Both the position numbers and the translations under genes were made by a program. Of a stretch of 64,000 bases of DNA, positions 32,701 to 43,017 are shown piece after piece. The notes under the pieces are model-generated. The model was not told the DNA's origin, ran no database searches, and saw nothing but the letters and a program-made list of their open reading frames with translations. The stretch's first letter is position 1, and every line of letters starts with the position of its first letter. This stretch comes from Linnemannia hyalina. Taxonomy: Eukaryota > Mortierellomycota > Mortierellomycetes > Mortierellales > Mortierellaceae. The stretch lies in assembly GCA_019671135.1 (NCBI GenBank), contig JAHRHY010000019.1, positions 186,001 through 250,000 on the forward strand. Direction: 5' to 3'.

Positions 32701-33649
32701 GACTCGTAGGACTCACGGTTACTCGAAGAGTCATCATTGCTTGTGTGAGTAGTCGCCGATGTAGATTGTCATTGAGGCGCCGTCGTCCATTTCAGAAACA
32801 TGATGGACAAGGGTTAACTTTGCTTATTTCAGGTACTCATGGTCATATCGCTGGAAGTGATAATAATGTAGGCATGCTGTTGGGACGTACCATGTGAGTC
32901 CTAGAGGCTGTTATCAATGAATTCATATGACAGGGCAGGAGGTGAATACAAACGAGTAAACTCTGAATGATAGCATCCAATGGTCCCTTGTCATTGCAAT
33001 TAAACAAAGCGTTGCTCTTACTTGAAATCAGTTCAATCATCTGACTGCTGGAGGTTCATCTCGTCTTCGCTGGAGTTGTTTGGCTGGAAAAAGGCTTGCT
33101 CTGTCATGGCTGAAAAGTGAAGAAGTGAATTTGGTCGGTTGTGTGAGCCTGGATCAGTTTTTGTTGTTCGTTGCGAACACTGCGCCCAAAAGTGGGTGCT
33201 GATAACGTACCTTCAGGCTCACCCTTGATCGAAACCAAGTCGTGGTTATTCTTGGGGGCACTGCAGGCGGTCATGGTGTCCTCATTGCTCGGTGATGTTA
33301 CTTCGAGTAAACGCAATAGAATGCCGATGTCGGTAGTCAGTACACTAGTATTCAGCAGGGTATGAGTTTAGTGTTCGACTGGTCATGCATTTGTCTTACA
33401 AGAGTTCCTTTGAGTTCGGGTGTGCTTCATGAGCTTGTTGAGATTGTTCCTGGGGCCTAGTCGATATACAATTAGTCCCATGCTGCAAACGCTGTCCTTT
33501 GCAACTTTCCACTGATTGCACTTTCTGTTGCTACGTTTATTATCTCTTGCAAGGGGTTGGGCGTGTTGTATGTGAAGCCGCGGTTAGCTGTCCAACGGTT
33601 GCTTCTTGCTGTCCGTTGTTCATTGCGTGAGTGCACAAGCTTGAGCACG

Positions 33650-33920
33650 AATGAAAACACATGTGAGCATACATGTGGGTACGGATGCGAGTACGAATAT
33701 GAGAGGAGGTGCGAGTGGGAACATGAGTGCGGATGTTAGTGGAAATGCCAGTGGAGATGTTAGTGGAGTGTTGGTGGAATGTTAGTGGTAATGTTAGTGG
33801 AAATGTTAGTGGAGTGTTAGTTGAGATGTTAATGGACGTGTTAGTGGAATATAAGATAAGATGTTTGGTGCTAAGATAGCACATATGTTGGTGCAGGTAT
33901 TGCAGATGTTTGTACAGTGC
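33650..33920. repeat. 12-bp satellite GGAAATGTTAGT, opposite orientation
   Basis: Degenerate 12-bp units (GGAGATGTTAGT, GGAAATGTTAGT, GGAATGTTAGT) on the plus strand, inverted relative to 32103-32310. The intervening 32,700-33,650 has no clear gene. A short acidic frame (minus, ~33,106-33,030) and a second one (33,316-33,215) may be leftover exons. Confidence 0.8.
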
Positions 33921-34479
33921 CACGTTTCGCCCCAGGTTGCCGGGTGTCGTGCTCGCCCCAGGTTGTCGGGTTTAGTCAAGAGTTGATTTTGTCAATGCTC
34001 CGTTGAACGTGTGAATTCATTATGTGACCTCCGCCACAAAATGGGTTCTTACAATTCTTGGATGGGCATCTTTACCTTGAAAAAAAAGGCACGACTCAGT
34101 TCCTGGGTGAACCTGCTTTGACTCCTCCTTTTGTCTCGTTGGTCTAGACAGCTGCCTGTAAAGAGCAGCTTGCCTAGAACCATTCTGTCATCCGTCTTTG
34201 CCCTTTTTCCTCTATGTCCATTTGCCTCTGCAGTTCGTTTTGCCATTTGCCATTTGCCATTTGCCTTTCCCCATTGTGATTCCCAGTACAATGTTCCAGG
34301 CCCCATCCCAACCCCTTCCAGCTCAACCAGTTCCCAGCATAATTAGACTCCCTGTCCCCGCTATCTTATTCCTCAGTCAGCGGCAACTCAATCCCACCTG
34401 TCCCCTGTAACTATTCTTCTGCACACTATTATTCTTTCACTCTTCTCTTTCACATTCTTCCGAATCCTGTTTGATCATC

Positions 34480-34637
34480 GCATACAGATGCTTGTACAGA
34501 CGTTAGTACAAATGTTAGCACAGATGTTAGTACAGATATTTGTACAGATGTTTGCTAGAGAGTACGGATGTAAGTAGGGATATGAGTAGGGATGTAGCAC
34601 AGGTGTTAGTACAAGTGTTAGTATAGGTGTGAGTCCA
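34480..34637. repeat. 12-bp satellite ACAGATGTTAGT abutting the right duplicated block
   Basis: Degenerate units such as ACAGATGTTAGT, ACAGACGTTAGT and ACAGGTGTTAGT. The array ends at the first base of the duplicated F-box/MLH3 block, so it marks the right edge of the island. Confidence 0.8.
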
Positions 34638-35495
34638 CCCTTCGATTCTCAGAATGGCTCCGCGGGAGGATCTACTCCATAGAAATATCTGCCCTCAGAA
34701 CCTACACCTCAACTCTCCTCAACTCCATCACCTCCCACAACCAAATCCGCTTCTTCCGTCTCTCCGGCGTAAAAATGCACTCAATGACTGCACCTATTCT
34801 ACAGCAACATCACAACCTCGGCCTCAACCATATCCGCCTTCGAGGATATCCGAGTGCCACCAGTACCATGATTCAAGGACTTTTGGAGTCTTGCCCAAAT
34901 CTGACGACACTCACCGCCAACATCTTGTCGATTGACGCCATCTCCAGGGGAAAGCCCTGGATTTGCAAGAACCTCATTGGATTCCAAGAGTACCTCGACC
35001 TGATACTAGAACCAACACAATACCCAAGAACAAGAACCTTCACAGACCGAATGGAAGTTGCTCACAGACCGAATGCAAGAAGTTCATAGACCGAACGCAA
35101 GAAGCTCACAGATCGAACGCAAGAAGCTCACAGACCGGACGCAAGAAGCTCACCGCCCCGCCTTCATTCGCCTTGTAACCCTCCCAGCCCTCGAGCGTTT
35201 CCCCATCTCCCGGATCCCAACCCGCGGGAACAACGCTGTCTCCCGCCAGGAAAGCCTCCACGGCCTAAACTTCCGTCGTTCTTGTGGGCTGGAGACCCTC
35301 TCGACTTTGAAGCAATTAATGGTCCTGAATTTCGTCGATGTCGAGCAAGTGCTGAACAAACAGAGCGTGCAATGGATGATTGCGAGTTGGCCGAACTTTG
35401 GTTGTGTCCAGGGGATGTTGGCTTCTTCCCTACAACAGAGTTCCGCCCTTGCCGCCCTCATGACCAACCACGGCGTGTATTACAGTTGTGCATAA
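34638..35495 (+). pseudogene. 5'-truncated, frameshifted copy of F-box gene 4
   Basis: Begins in the middle of the LRR region without a start codon, right at the edge of a 12-bp satellite. The first frame (RFSEWLRGRI, LRGYPSATSTMIQGLLESCP) is in register with F-box gene 4 until the 22-bp minisatellite at 35039. The 88-bp expansion shifts the frame. The second frame (open from 35058) restores the family C-terminus (RSCGLETLSTLKQLMVLNF, VQWMIASWP, same final YYSCA). Truncation plus frameshift mean no functional F-box protein. Confidence 0.88.
35039..35148 (+). repeat. 22-bp minisatellite, five units
   Basis: Unit CTCACAGACCGAACGCAAGAAG with point variants, five times in 110 bp. The intact F-box gene 4 has a single unit at the same place (about 21,856-21,877). 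Four extra units add 88 bp, which is not a multiple of three. Confidence 0.92.
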
Positions 35496-35529
35496 GTTTA
35501 TTAATGGTTGCGCATGTAAAATAAAGATG

Positions 35530-38500
35530 TCATTTCTTCCGCATCCACGCACTCCAACGCTCAGCACCTGGCCGACTCGTCCTCAAACCCTTCGTTCTTC
35601 CTGAAGTCTGCTCACCATGTTGTCCATCATATTTCCACAACGCAGGGCTATCAGGTCCATCTCGCTGTGTACTTCCTTTCGACACCTTCGTGGTACCAAA
35701 CTCAGGTTGCTCCAAGATAGTCAACGGCACAATGCTGGGCCGTCCATGAGCGCACTGGAACGGAAATGTGCATTGAGACAACTGTTTCACAAGATCCTGA
35801 CATTGATCGATTGAGAGCGCGTCATTAAACATGATCGCCCCTCGACAAGCCTTCGAGTTCACAATGTCCAGAATCCCTCTCGGACAGCCTTGTACGCATC
35901 GTAACCAACTCGCTATGTCTATATGAACAATACGTAAAGAGTAATGAATTAACGCTTTCACTTCAAACGGCAAGGAACAATATGCAGTTTGACCTTGCGG
36001 ATCAAAATAAAAATCCAAAAAGTCGTCAAACGTACCTTGTCCATCGCCTGGGAACAGTGTTCGCGAGCGGTTACGACCTTCCTCAAACGAGTTGAGGGTA
36101 TCCTTGATCAAGTCCTGCGTTAAGGCACTGTCCACGACACACCTGTCTGCCACTATCCGGGGTAGCGACACCACACGACCTTGTCGATAATCCGATTCGA
36201 CACTGTGTCCCAGTCCTGTCATTGGCCGTGTCCTGACTCTGGGACAGCCACCTGCTGAGGTAGATCCTACATCGCCATCGCCCTGAGTGAAATGCTGCGA
36301 CACCATTACAGTCTCCGCCTCAGATTTGTCATCGAGTGAATCGTACGAGTCCTGCAGCAAACTCTCTTCCAGGACAATTCCCCAGCGGTAGAGCCACTCG
36401 GTCGATTGTTCAGCCAAATGCCATTCCCTACGCGTCAGAGTAATCGGTAGTTGCGGGATCATAGCCATGCTATCAAGACGGTGGGTGATAATCGTTGTTT
36501 CATAGTCGTCCTGCTTCCTGCGAGTCGAATGTGAGCAAGTGCACATTTCCTTCATCAGTCTCTCAACCCGCACTCGCTCATCCGCAGCATGTTGGTCAAT
36601 CACCACCAACACCTTGTTGACCAATCCATGCTGCGCCGGTTCCTGCCGACTATTTGAGACCGCCATCGCTGTCGAAAATTGCTCCATCGTGCAAAGAATA
36701 AACTTGCTATCCAGCTGAGAAATGACCTTACATCCTTGTAACCCAGCCTTGGAGAGCTGAAGGCTTTCTGCATATAATGCCGTTTGTGACGAAGATCCTG
36801 CGCTGAAAAATCGACTGATTCGCTTGCCCATCGGCCCCTGCTCACAGGAATCACTAGGTCCTGCAGAGTCCAGACGCAGGGATTTTAGGCATGGAATTTG
36901 GATGGGGGCGGTTGGTAGGACCGGGTTGACCCACTTTCGGAGCGCATCCTGAGCCCAGATCCGGGATGTGCCAGTCGTAACGGGGTTTGATCCAGAGGGC
37001 ACCATATGCGGCAATGATGTTCTATAGAGTTAATACGAAGTTGTGATAATATCTGTTAGTCATTACTTCGTGATGGGTGTAAGCGTGCATTTTCATCATG
37101 ACTAGCCTTCGCAAAAACATACCGAGAGATAATGGAGCCCTCTGATGCGGATCGCGGTAGTAGGAGCCCTTGAGGTCCTCGCCGTGTGTATTCCACCTCA
37201 TTCGATACGAAATCATCCTAATTGAGTGCATTGTTATCGAAACATTGTGTAAGTAACAATGCACAACCCTGGTGTCATGAAGCATGGTAACATAAGCATT
37301 GCTCCTGCGAAGTGTCACATACGTCAAGCATGGAGGCCATCCAGTCTGCATCCAATTCAAATTCCAGTTCATCCTCTAAATCAATCTCGCTCTGGTACGC
37401 CACACCAGCTGCATTCTCGTATGCTAATCGCGATGCCCTTGAAGGCCGGGATGTTTTCACACGCGAGATGTAATCCAGAGGTGCCGATCCCGTCAGTGCG
37501 TCCATAAATGTCGGTCTGTGCTGTTTTCTCTTCTTGGTTCCGCTCTGGTGTCTGAGTACTGTCGCTGCCGTCCGAGAGAGGAGATGATGTCTCTCCAAAA
37601 AGTCAACAATTGTACACCGTACTACCTGGAACGCCCTCCCTTCGTCCTAAATATGGCCGCAATAAATACATATACATCAGGAGCCGAAATCAAAGGCGCA
37701 TGTTTGCAATAGCGAGAACAAGAAACTTCCGGACATACCTCAAACTGGATCGTGACTTTGGAGGGGTCAGCGCACAGGTCATATTCGCTGGTTGGGCAAG
37801 TCAGCATGAGGATAAAGATAGGGTGTCGCTCCCTAGACCGCCGAGCATCCTCCACATACACCAAACTATCAGCCGCGAAACTCGATTGTCGGAACAAGTG
37901 CGTCACAAGCCTCTGCAGGTTCTCACACTGGACAGGCCGTTTGTTGAGAAAGATATACTGGCACAGTCGATTGTAGTGCCCTTGTGTCGAAATATATCCT
38001 GAAAAGGCGTAGACTGGGTCATCTGTGGACGACTTTACAAATCTAAGGGTAGCCGACAGTGCCTGCCCAAGGATTGTAGTGATTCGATGAAGATGTGAGT
38101 CGACCTTGCGACAAGACATGATTTTGGCGTCCTTGGTCATGTCAATGAGAGTGAAAGAGATCCCTGGAGCGACCAGTGCCAAAGTCTCCACCACCCGTTT
38201 AGCTCTTTCCAGTTCCACTTCCAGCTTCGATGCCGACGCATCAGACCAATAGCGCTGCCTGACCGGGAACTATGAAATGCAGTAGGAGTAAGTTAGATGA
38301 TTGCGGATCAAATTGTCAAGTATGAATATCTAACTGACGGATAGTACATCTACCTTGTAGAAGAGATCTCGAACAGAAATAGTGGTTCCATAAGTGAACC
38401 GAGGATATTTGTTTGACGGACCGCAGAACAACTTGTCTCCACCCTATTAGGATATTTGCCACCATATATATTAGAATTCAAGGAAGAGAGAAGAAGCGAC

Positions 38501-39134
38501 ACATTAAGGCTTGTCCTTGATAAAGTGGATACCTTGAAGATGGTAGAATATACAAGCTCCTGTCCTCTGGGTCGTGATACAAAATCAACTAGCGACATCT
38601 CTGTGATTGCCGCCACAGCTAAGAATCGATGGTAACAACGAATAACAGAGACTCGTACTAGTGGGTGAATGCGCCTTAATAATAACAGACCAACGAACAA
38701 TAAAAAAGTTTTAAAACCCCATACCCTCGCCGCGGAATCCATATGTCGTAATGTGGTTTAGATCCTGAAGACTGGAGCATTTGGAGGTAGCATACCGCAT
38801 CCCAATGCGCGCCATATCTCTTGGTAATATCCCGTCGCCGTTGTCAGAGACTTGTAGACTGTGACCTGCGACGTCAACCTTGACCTCTATTGAAGTTGCG
38901 TTTGCATCGATGCCTAGTATATATATATATATATACACGAGAAAAAAGTGTGGTCGTGATTTAGTTGAGAAGTGTGATGGATAACATTCCTAAAAGTGTG
39001 ATTGTGAGTGGATGAGGGGAAGAGAAAGTACTGTTTTGGATGAGCTCGGAGATGCACTGCTCGAGTGAATTAACCACGAGAGAGGCGCGCAGTTCGTCGG
39101 AGACGGATGGAGCCAAAGGCTGGATCAATGCCAT
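35530..39134 (-). CDS. MLH3: DNA mismatch repair / meiotic recombination protein MLH3
   Basis: MutL homologue that pairs with MLH1 to nick DNA in meiotic crossover formation and mismatch repair. Eight exons, all joints in frame, give 962 aa: 39134..39032, 38913..38725, 38618..38533, 38443..38354, 38269..37739, 37625..37323, 37217..37123, 37021..35530. GHKL ATPase motifs: LEQCISELIQNSIDANA, VSDNGDGI and YGFRGEA. The SKCSSLQDLNHITTYGFRG stretch and the C-terminal PFQCAHGRPS fit MLH3 best. The endonuclease metal motif DQHA(X)2E(X)4E is intact at about residue 608 (DQHAADERVRVERL), so nicking activity is expected. RGILDIVNSKACRGAIMF is the second metal-binding region. It converges with the truncated F-box copy, 34 bp apart. 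PMS1 is the alternative but fits less well. Confidence 0.92.
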
Positions 39135-39362
39135 TCCATCGTTTCTGTGAGGAGGAGGTAGAATGAGTGTGAATGTAGGAGAGGAGAGTAATGTGTGAAG
39201 AGAAGGAAGGAAGTCAAGGTTGGAAAAAGACACCGTTTGGTGGCAAAGAAGTCCAGAACGGAAGATGGAAAGATCGCATACGCTACGTTGCGTTATTTTT
39301 ACGCCGCCAATTTCAAGTCATGACCCTCGCTAGTGAGAACACGTATAATGAATAACAACATC

Positions 39363-39800
39363 CCTTGAGCCATCCAACTCTACCTCTCCAACTGGCTGAT
39401 CCTCCTCCAACACCAAAGACTCATCGATGGCACCGCGCTGGACCAACAGAGTCCGATCAGCCACTTCAAGTTCAACAACTCCATCGAATCTCATGCCGAA
39501 CGCAACAAGCATTCCGATGTTACACATTCGTGGCAGTTCTCCGAATCGAATGCCCTCCATCCGCGCTTCGAACTTGCTTATTCCATCACGTTCTCCCGTC
39601 TCTTTATTCCTTGCATCCATTTCCCTCGCCTTTGTGCTGATAAATGTAAAGGTATGTTAAAAGAGCATGCATGCGGATGGAACGAAGAAGTTTGACAAAA
39701 GGGGACACATTTGGGTTCCGCAACAACTGTACCACTGGCAAGACAGAAGATCCAACGTTGCACCTTTCACTCCCTCCCGTTTTGGACCCGAGTTCTGAGG
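39363..39800 (+). pseudogene. Decayed coding fragment of unknown family
   Basis: A plus frame without a start codon reads AIQLYLSNWLILLQHQRLID, then ISHFKFNNSIESHAERNKHS, ALHPRFELAYSITFSRLFIP, up to about 39,650. A second frame continues FDKRGHIWVPQQLYHWQDRR and VAPFTPSRFGPEF, then a stop at about 39,800. A one-base shift near 39,690 separates them. Composition and continuity suggest a real former protein, but I do not recognise it. It lies upstream of MLH3, divergent from it. The minus-strand frame over the same bases (39620..39330) is acidic and could be coding instead; I judge it less likely. Confidence 0.4.
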
Positions 39801-40396
39801 AGGGCCCTGACCCTATTTGGCACCGCCCCTCTGTGCTATTTAGCATGCTTGCACCTGCCTTGACATACATATCATCATGCTACCTGGTGACAGGCAGAGC
39901 AATGAGATGGACTCTGTGTGTCGCTCACCGACTCTTTCATTGCAAAGGAGAGTAGCAGGGCAGCCAGTCCACCTACTTTTGTGCCCCCGTCCTACTTGCA
40001 AATGGAGAACAAGAGCAGTTCCAGGATCCAAGGTGCTTTCCTCTACCACCCATCTTCTTTCACATGCGCAACGAGTGAATCATACCCTTCCAGAAGACCA
40101 CTCTGAGCGTCCAACTCTCACGCACCTTCATTCTTTGAAGCATTTTTAAACAGGCGAGGACGTAACTATGTGGGGAAGTCACCGACATTACAGTTAGTCC
40201 CATGCTGACTAATCAAGACGCTCTCCACAAAGAGATCTAGCTTGAGTCAGGGCCAGCCTGGTTACTGAACACGTATAAATAAATTTAGTTATAGACGATT
40301 TGCCTACTCCCCTCGTCCGCTCGTGTTTCCTTTACTCCACACCCTCGTTTGTTACAGGCTAAAACTAGTTTGCCTTCCAATCCTCCTGTCCGGGTA
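39801..40396. other. Spacer without recognisable gene
   Basis: No supported gene. The sequence TTAGTCCCATGCTG at about 40,195 also occurs at about 33,474, inside the island. Such a shared 14-mer may be a terminus of a small transposon, but I found no partner end. Confidence 0.4.
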
Positions 40397-41877
40397 TTAC
40401 TTGATGATGGCAGTAGTCTTGTGTTCTACTGCTTTAGTCATATTTTTTATTAGCGTCTCCACCTCAACCGCGATTGTCCCTTTGTTGATAACTGACATGT
40501 CGCCATTGATCTTGCCTGCTAGAGTCGTAAGGTGCTTGTTGACTTTCTCAGGTACTGGCCTACGCTCTTCCGAATCCATGTCCTGCACCAGCTGCAAGGT
40601 TCCACTAAGGCGCGACTCATCCTTCTCGGCGCGGTACATTTCCAAACGCCTCTCTACGTCTGCCCTTGAGAGCTTGTCCTGCACATAGAACTGGTGGATA
40701 AGAAACGATTCGACCTTGATGCCAGACCATTTTCCGTTCGACTTGAACTCTCGGAGGGTACTCAACGTCACTAGCAAGGTGTGGTGAGAGAGAAAACGTG
40801 GCTGTGCAGCTGCGAATGACTAGTATATGTCAACCCTCTTGAATTTGGACCGTGTCTGGCGCTCTATGTTGTTGAACATGTCCTTTTCGCCACCTATCGA
40901 CACCCAAACATGCGAGGCCGTGTGAGGCTAAAACGACGGGTTGTGGGGGCTGACGATAACTTGGCCAGTTGTCACGACAACAGCCAGCGCCACAAGCGCA
41001 TTCCATCGGGCCGTTCCGATCATGACCTGTCGAGCGCTATCGAGCTCCTCTTTCATCACCTTAAACAGGCGGACGTCTGGAATCTCCAAATCCAAGCCGG
41101 GAGGATCTTCACCCTTGCGGCGCCCGTACACCTCGACCTTGAGGCAGAGAAGAACATCGGCACCGGACTGGATCAAAAGGCCTGTCAGTCTCCTTGCCAG
41201 CTCCTTGCCGTGCGTCGAGAAGGGCATGCAGCAGAGGGAATCGCCATCCTCCAAAAGTCTGTACTTCTCGACGTCTACCAAAGAGCAGAAAGCGTGCGTC
41301 TTCAACATCACCTTCAGATCCTTATCTACAGCCTCCTCGTCTCGCCGGCGCTTCAAAACGAACAAAAGCCTCCTCCCCTTGACCTAGCCGTGCACTTTCG
41401 CCTGGCAGAACAAAACCAAACATCTTATCGCCCTGGCAGCCTGATCTCTACAGCCTCAAACATGTTCTTGCTGAATTGAGCGGTTGCTATGTGCCTCGTG
41501 CTTCGGATGAGTTCCGCATCAAACTCCTCCAAACCAGCCTGCTGACTCGCAACATCCGCCGATCAGTTGGTGCACTTGAGACAATGGGCAGGCAGGTGCG
41601 TCGCCTCCTTGATCTGCATATCACAGGCCGGATATCGTGGGGGAATAGCAACTCCTTTACATCCGCGCACGAAGCCAGGTGCTTTTCCAGCACTTCCGAG
41701 CCTGAGAGCGCTTGGAGCATCAGCAGCAACCGAGAGGGTGAATCCGCTTGATTGCGCCATCGTGTGATTCGGACTTGTGATTGCGAAAGGTGGCGTCCGA
41801 CCTGAGTTCCTGGCCGCACAGCAAGCAAAAGTGACTCTTCGTCGCGTCGTCCTTGTCGGGGGCTTTCATGATAAGAA
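40397..41877 (-). pseudogene. Decayed minus-strand coding fragments, including a C2H2-like zinc finger
   Basis: From 5' to 3' on the minus strand. About 41,868-41,720 encodes HFCLLCGQELRSDATFRNHK...H, a C-x2-C-x12-H-x5-H zinc finger, ending in a stop. About 41,760-41,487 continues in shifted frames (SGSEVLEKHLASCADVKELL; RSTRHIATAQFSKNMFEAVE). 41365..40928 is open for 145 codons (AVDKDLKVMLKTHAFCSLVD, PDVRLFKVMKEELDSARQVM) and ends in a hydrophobic stretch. 40777..40397 is open for 126 codons and coiled-coil-like (LSRADVERRLEMYRAEKDES). They may be one decayed gene or several. A Crinkler-type N-terminal exon lies directly upstream at 42037-41959. No product can be named. Confidence 0.4.
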
Positions 41878-41925
41878 GAATAATTAAAGTTAGAGCAAGG
41901 AACGGGCCATGCGAAAGACGTAATT

Positions 41926-41948
41926 GAGAGAGAGAGAGAGAGAGAGAG
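41926..41948 (+). repeat. (GA)n microsatellite
   Basis: GA dinucleotide run, inside the presumed first intron after the Crinkler-like header exon. Confidence 0.9.
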
Positions 41949-41958
41949 TCTGCATTAC

Positions 41959-42037
41959 CTCGACGTCGCTGGACAATGAAGGGAACGGGGTCGATTCACC
42001 ATCAACAATACAGAACAGTTTAGGTGAATTCGTCCAT
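41959..42037 (-). pseudogene. Crinkler-type (CRN) header exon, damaged
   Basis: The minus strand from ATG 42037 begins MDEFT, then needs a one-base shift to read LFCIVDGEST, the hallmark of the Crinkler N-terminal header. The frame ends at an exon donor (GAG|GTAATG) at 41959. The header is shorter than in the related gene at 48436. Crinkler proteins are secreted or intracellular effectors with a ubiquitin-like header, an NTPase and a C-terminal nuclease. Here only a broken first exon is recognisable. Confidence 0.55.
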
Positions 42038-42567
42038 GGTGTTGTGGAGTATCCAAGGAAAGTAAAATGTAGTGGGGGAGGAAGAAGGGAGAAAAGAAAG
42101 ACAGAAAGTAAAAATTTGAGGGAGGAAAGTATTAAGAGGGAATGGAAGAGTGAGTGGGAACGATGGCAGAGATGGAAACCTTGTCACATTTCGTTATTTC
42201 CTATCGGTCTGCGAGATAATTACTACAACGCCCCTATTCGTTTGTCATTCATTGCCATCTCTCTTCATCACTCACTCACATTCTCACCTGCTTTGCATTG
42301 TCATTACAGCCCCTATTATCAATCAATCATAATATTTGGCCACCCCTGCCTTTTCTTCTGCCTTTGCCATCTTTGCCATCTTTGCCATCTTTGCTTGCCC
42401 AAATCGCCATTACTCTCACTCCTGTTTTGTCCAGACTCTCGTCCATCCTACCAGTACCATCTTGGTTTTGATAAGTAGTGCATTCCCATTCCATTGTATT
42501 TCTCTCCAACAAAGTCGTTGATATACGGGGTTGACAACTATTCTTGCCGTCCAGTGATTGGATGGAT
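42038..42567. other. Spacer without recognisable gene
   Basis: Purine-rich then pyrimidine-rich sequence, with TTTGCCATC repeated three times near 42,365-42,390. It may be the promoter of the former Crinkler-like gene. I see no coding sequence. Confidence 0.5.
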
Positions 42568-42978
42568 GTGGTTTCATCTTAGGTGCGTTAGATGTGGGGG
42601 TCTTTTTTGCTTTTCAGCGACTGACCCATTGGTGGCTTTCCTCCAGCCATATCTAACACCACTCAAAGCCTTGCTATGCTAGAGGCAATGAGTGGCAGCA
42701 TGCTTTGTGACCCTGGAATCTCATTAACGCTCCAGCAGAGGGTTCCTGAGCCGTAAAGCTCTCTCCAACCATCTATTGCTTTTGGCACTAAATGGTTGTG
42801 GTTTCATCTCAGGCGCGTTAGATGTGGGGGTCTTTTTGCTTTTCAGCGACTGACCCATTGGTGGCTTTCCTCCAGCCACATCTAACACCGCTCAAAGCCT
42901 CGCTATGCTAGAGGCAATGAGTGGCAGCATGCTTTGTGACCCTGGAACTCGTTAACGCTCCAGCAGAGGGTTCCTGAG
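42568..42978. repeat. Direct repeat with internal hairpin, two copies
   Basis: Copies at 42568-42750 and 42798-42978 (period 230, ~95% identical). In each copy GCGTTAGATGTGG faces CCAYATCTAACACCGC about 65 bases later, so each unit can fold back, like a small MITE inserted twice or duplicated in tandem. Confidence 0.85.
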
Positions 42979-43017
42979 TTGAGCGTATCTAAATCTGGGT
43001 AGTCATCCAGAGCGACG

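Larger units (their letters stand above)
34638..35715. repeat. Right copy of the duplicated F-box/MLH3 junction block
   Basis: 1078 bp matching 21452-22440 in the same orientation. It is longer because of four extra 22-bp units (88 bp). Here MLH3 continues intact beyond the block and the F-box gene lacks its first ~437 codons. Confidence 0.85.

Noticed and set aside
32273..32737. 154-codon minus-strand frame over the Tc1 remnant
   Set aside because: The plus strand carries recognisable Tc1/mariner motifs, so the minus frame is the shadow.
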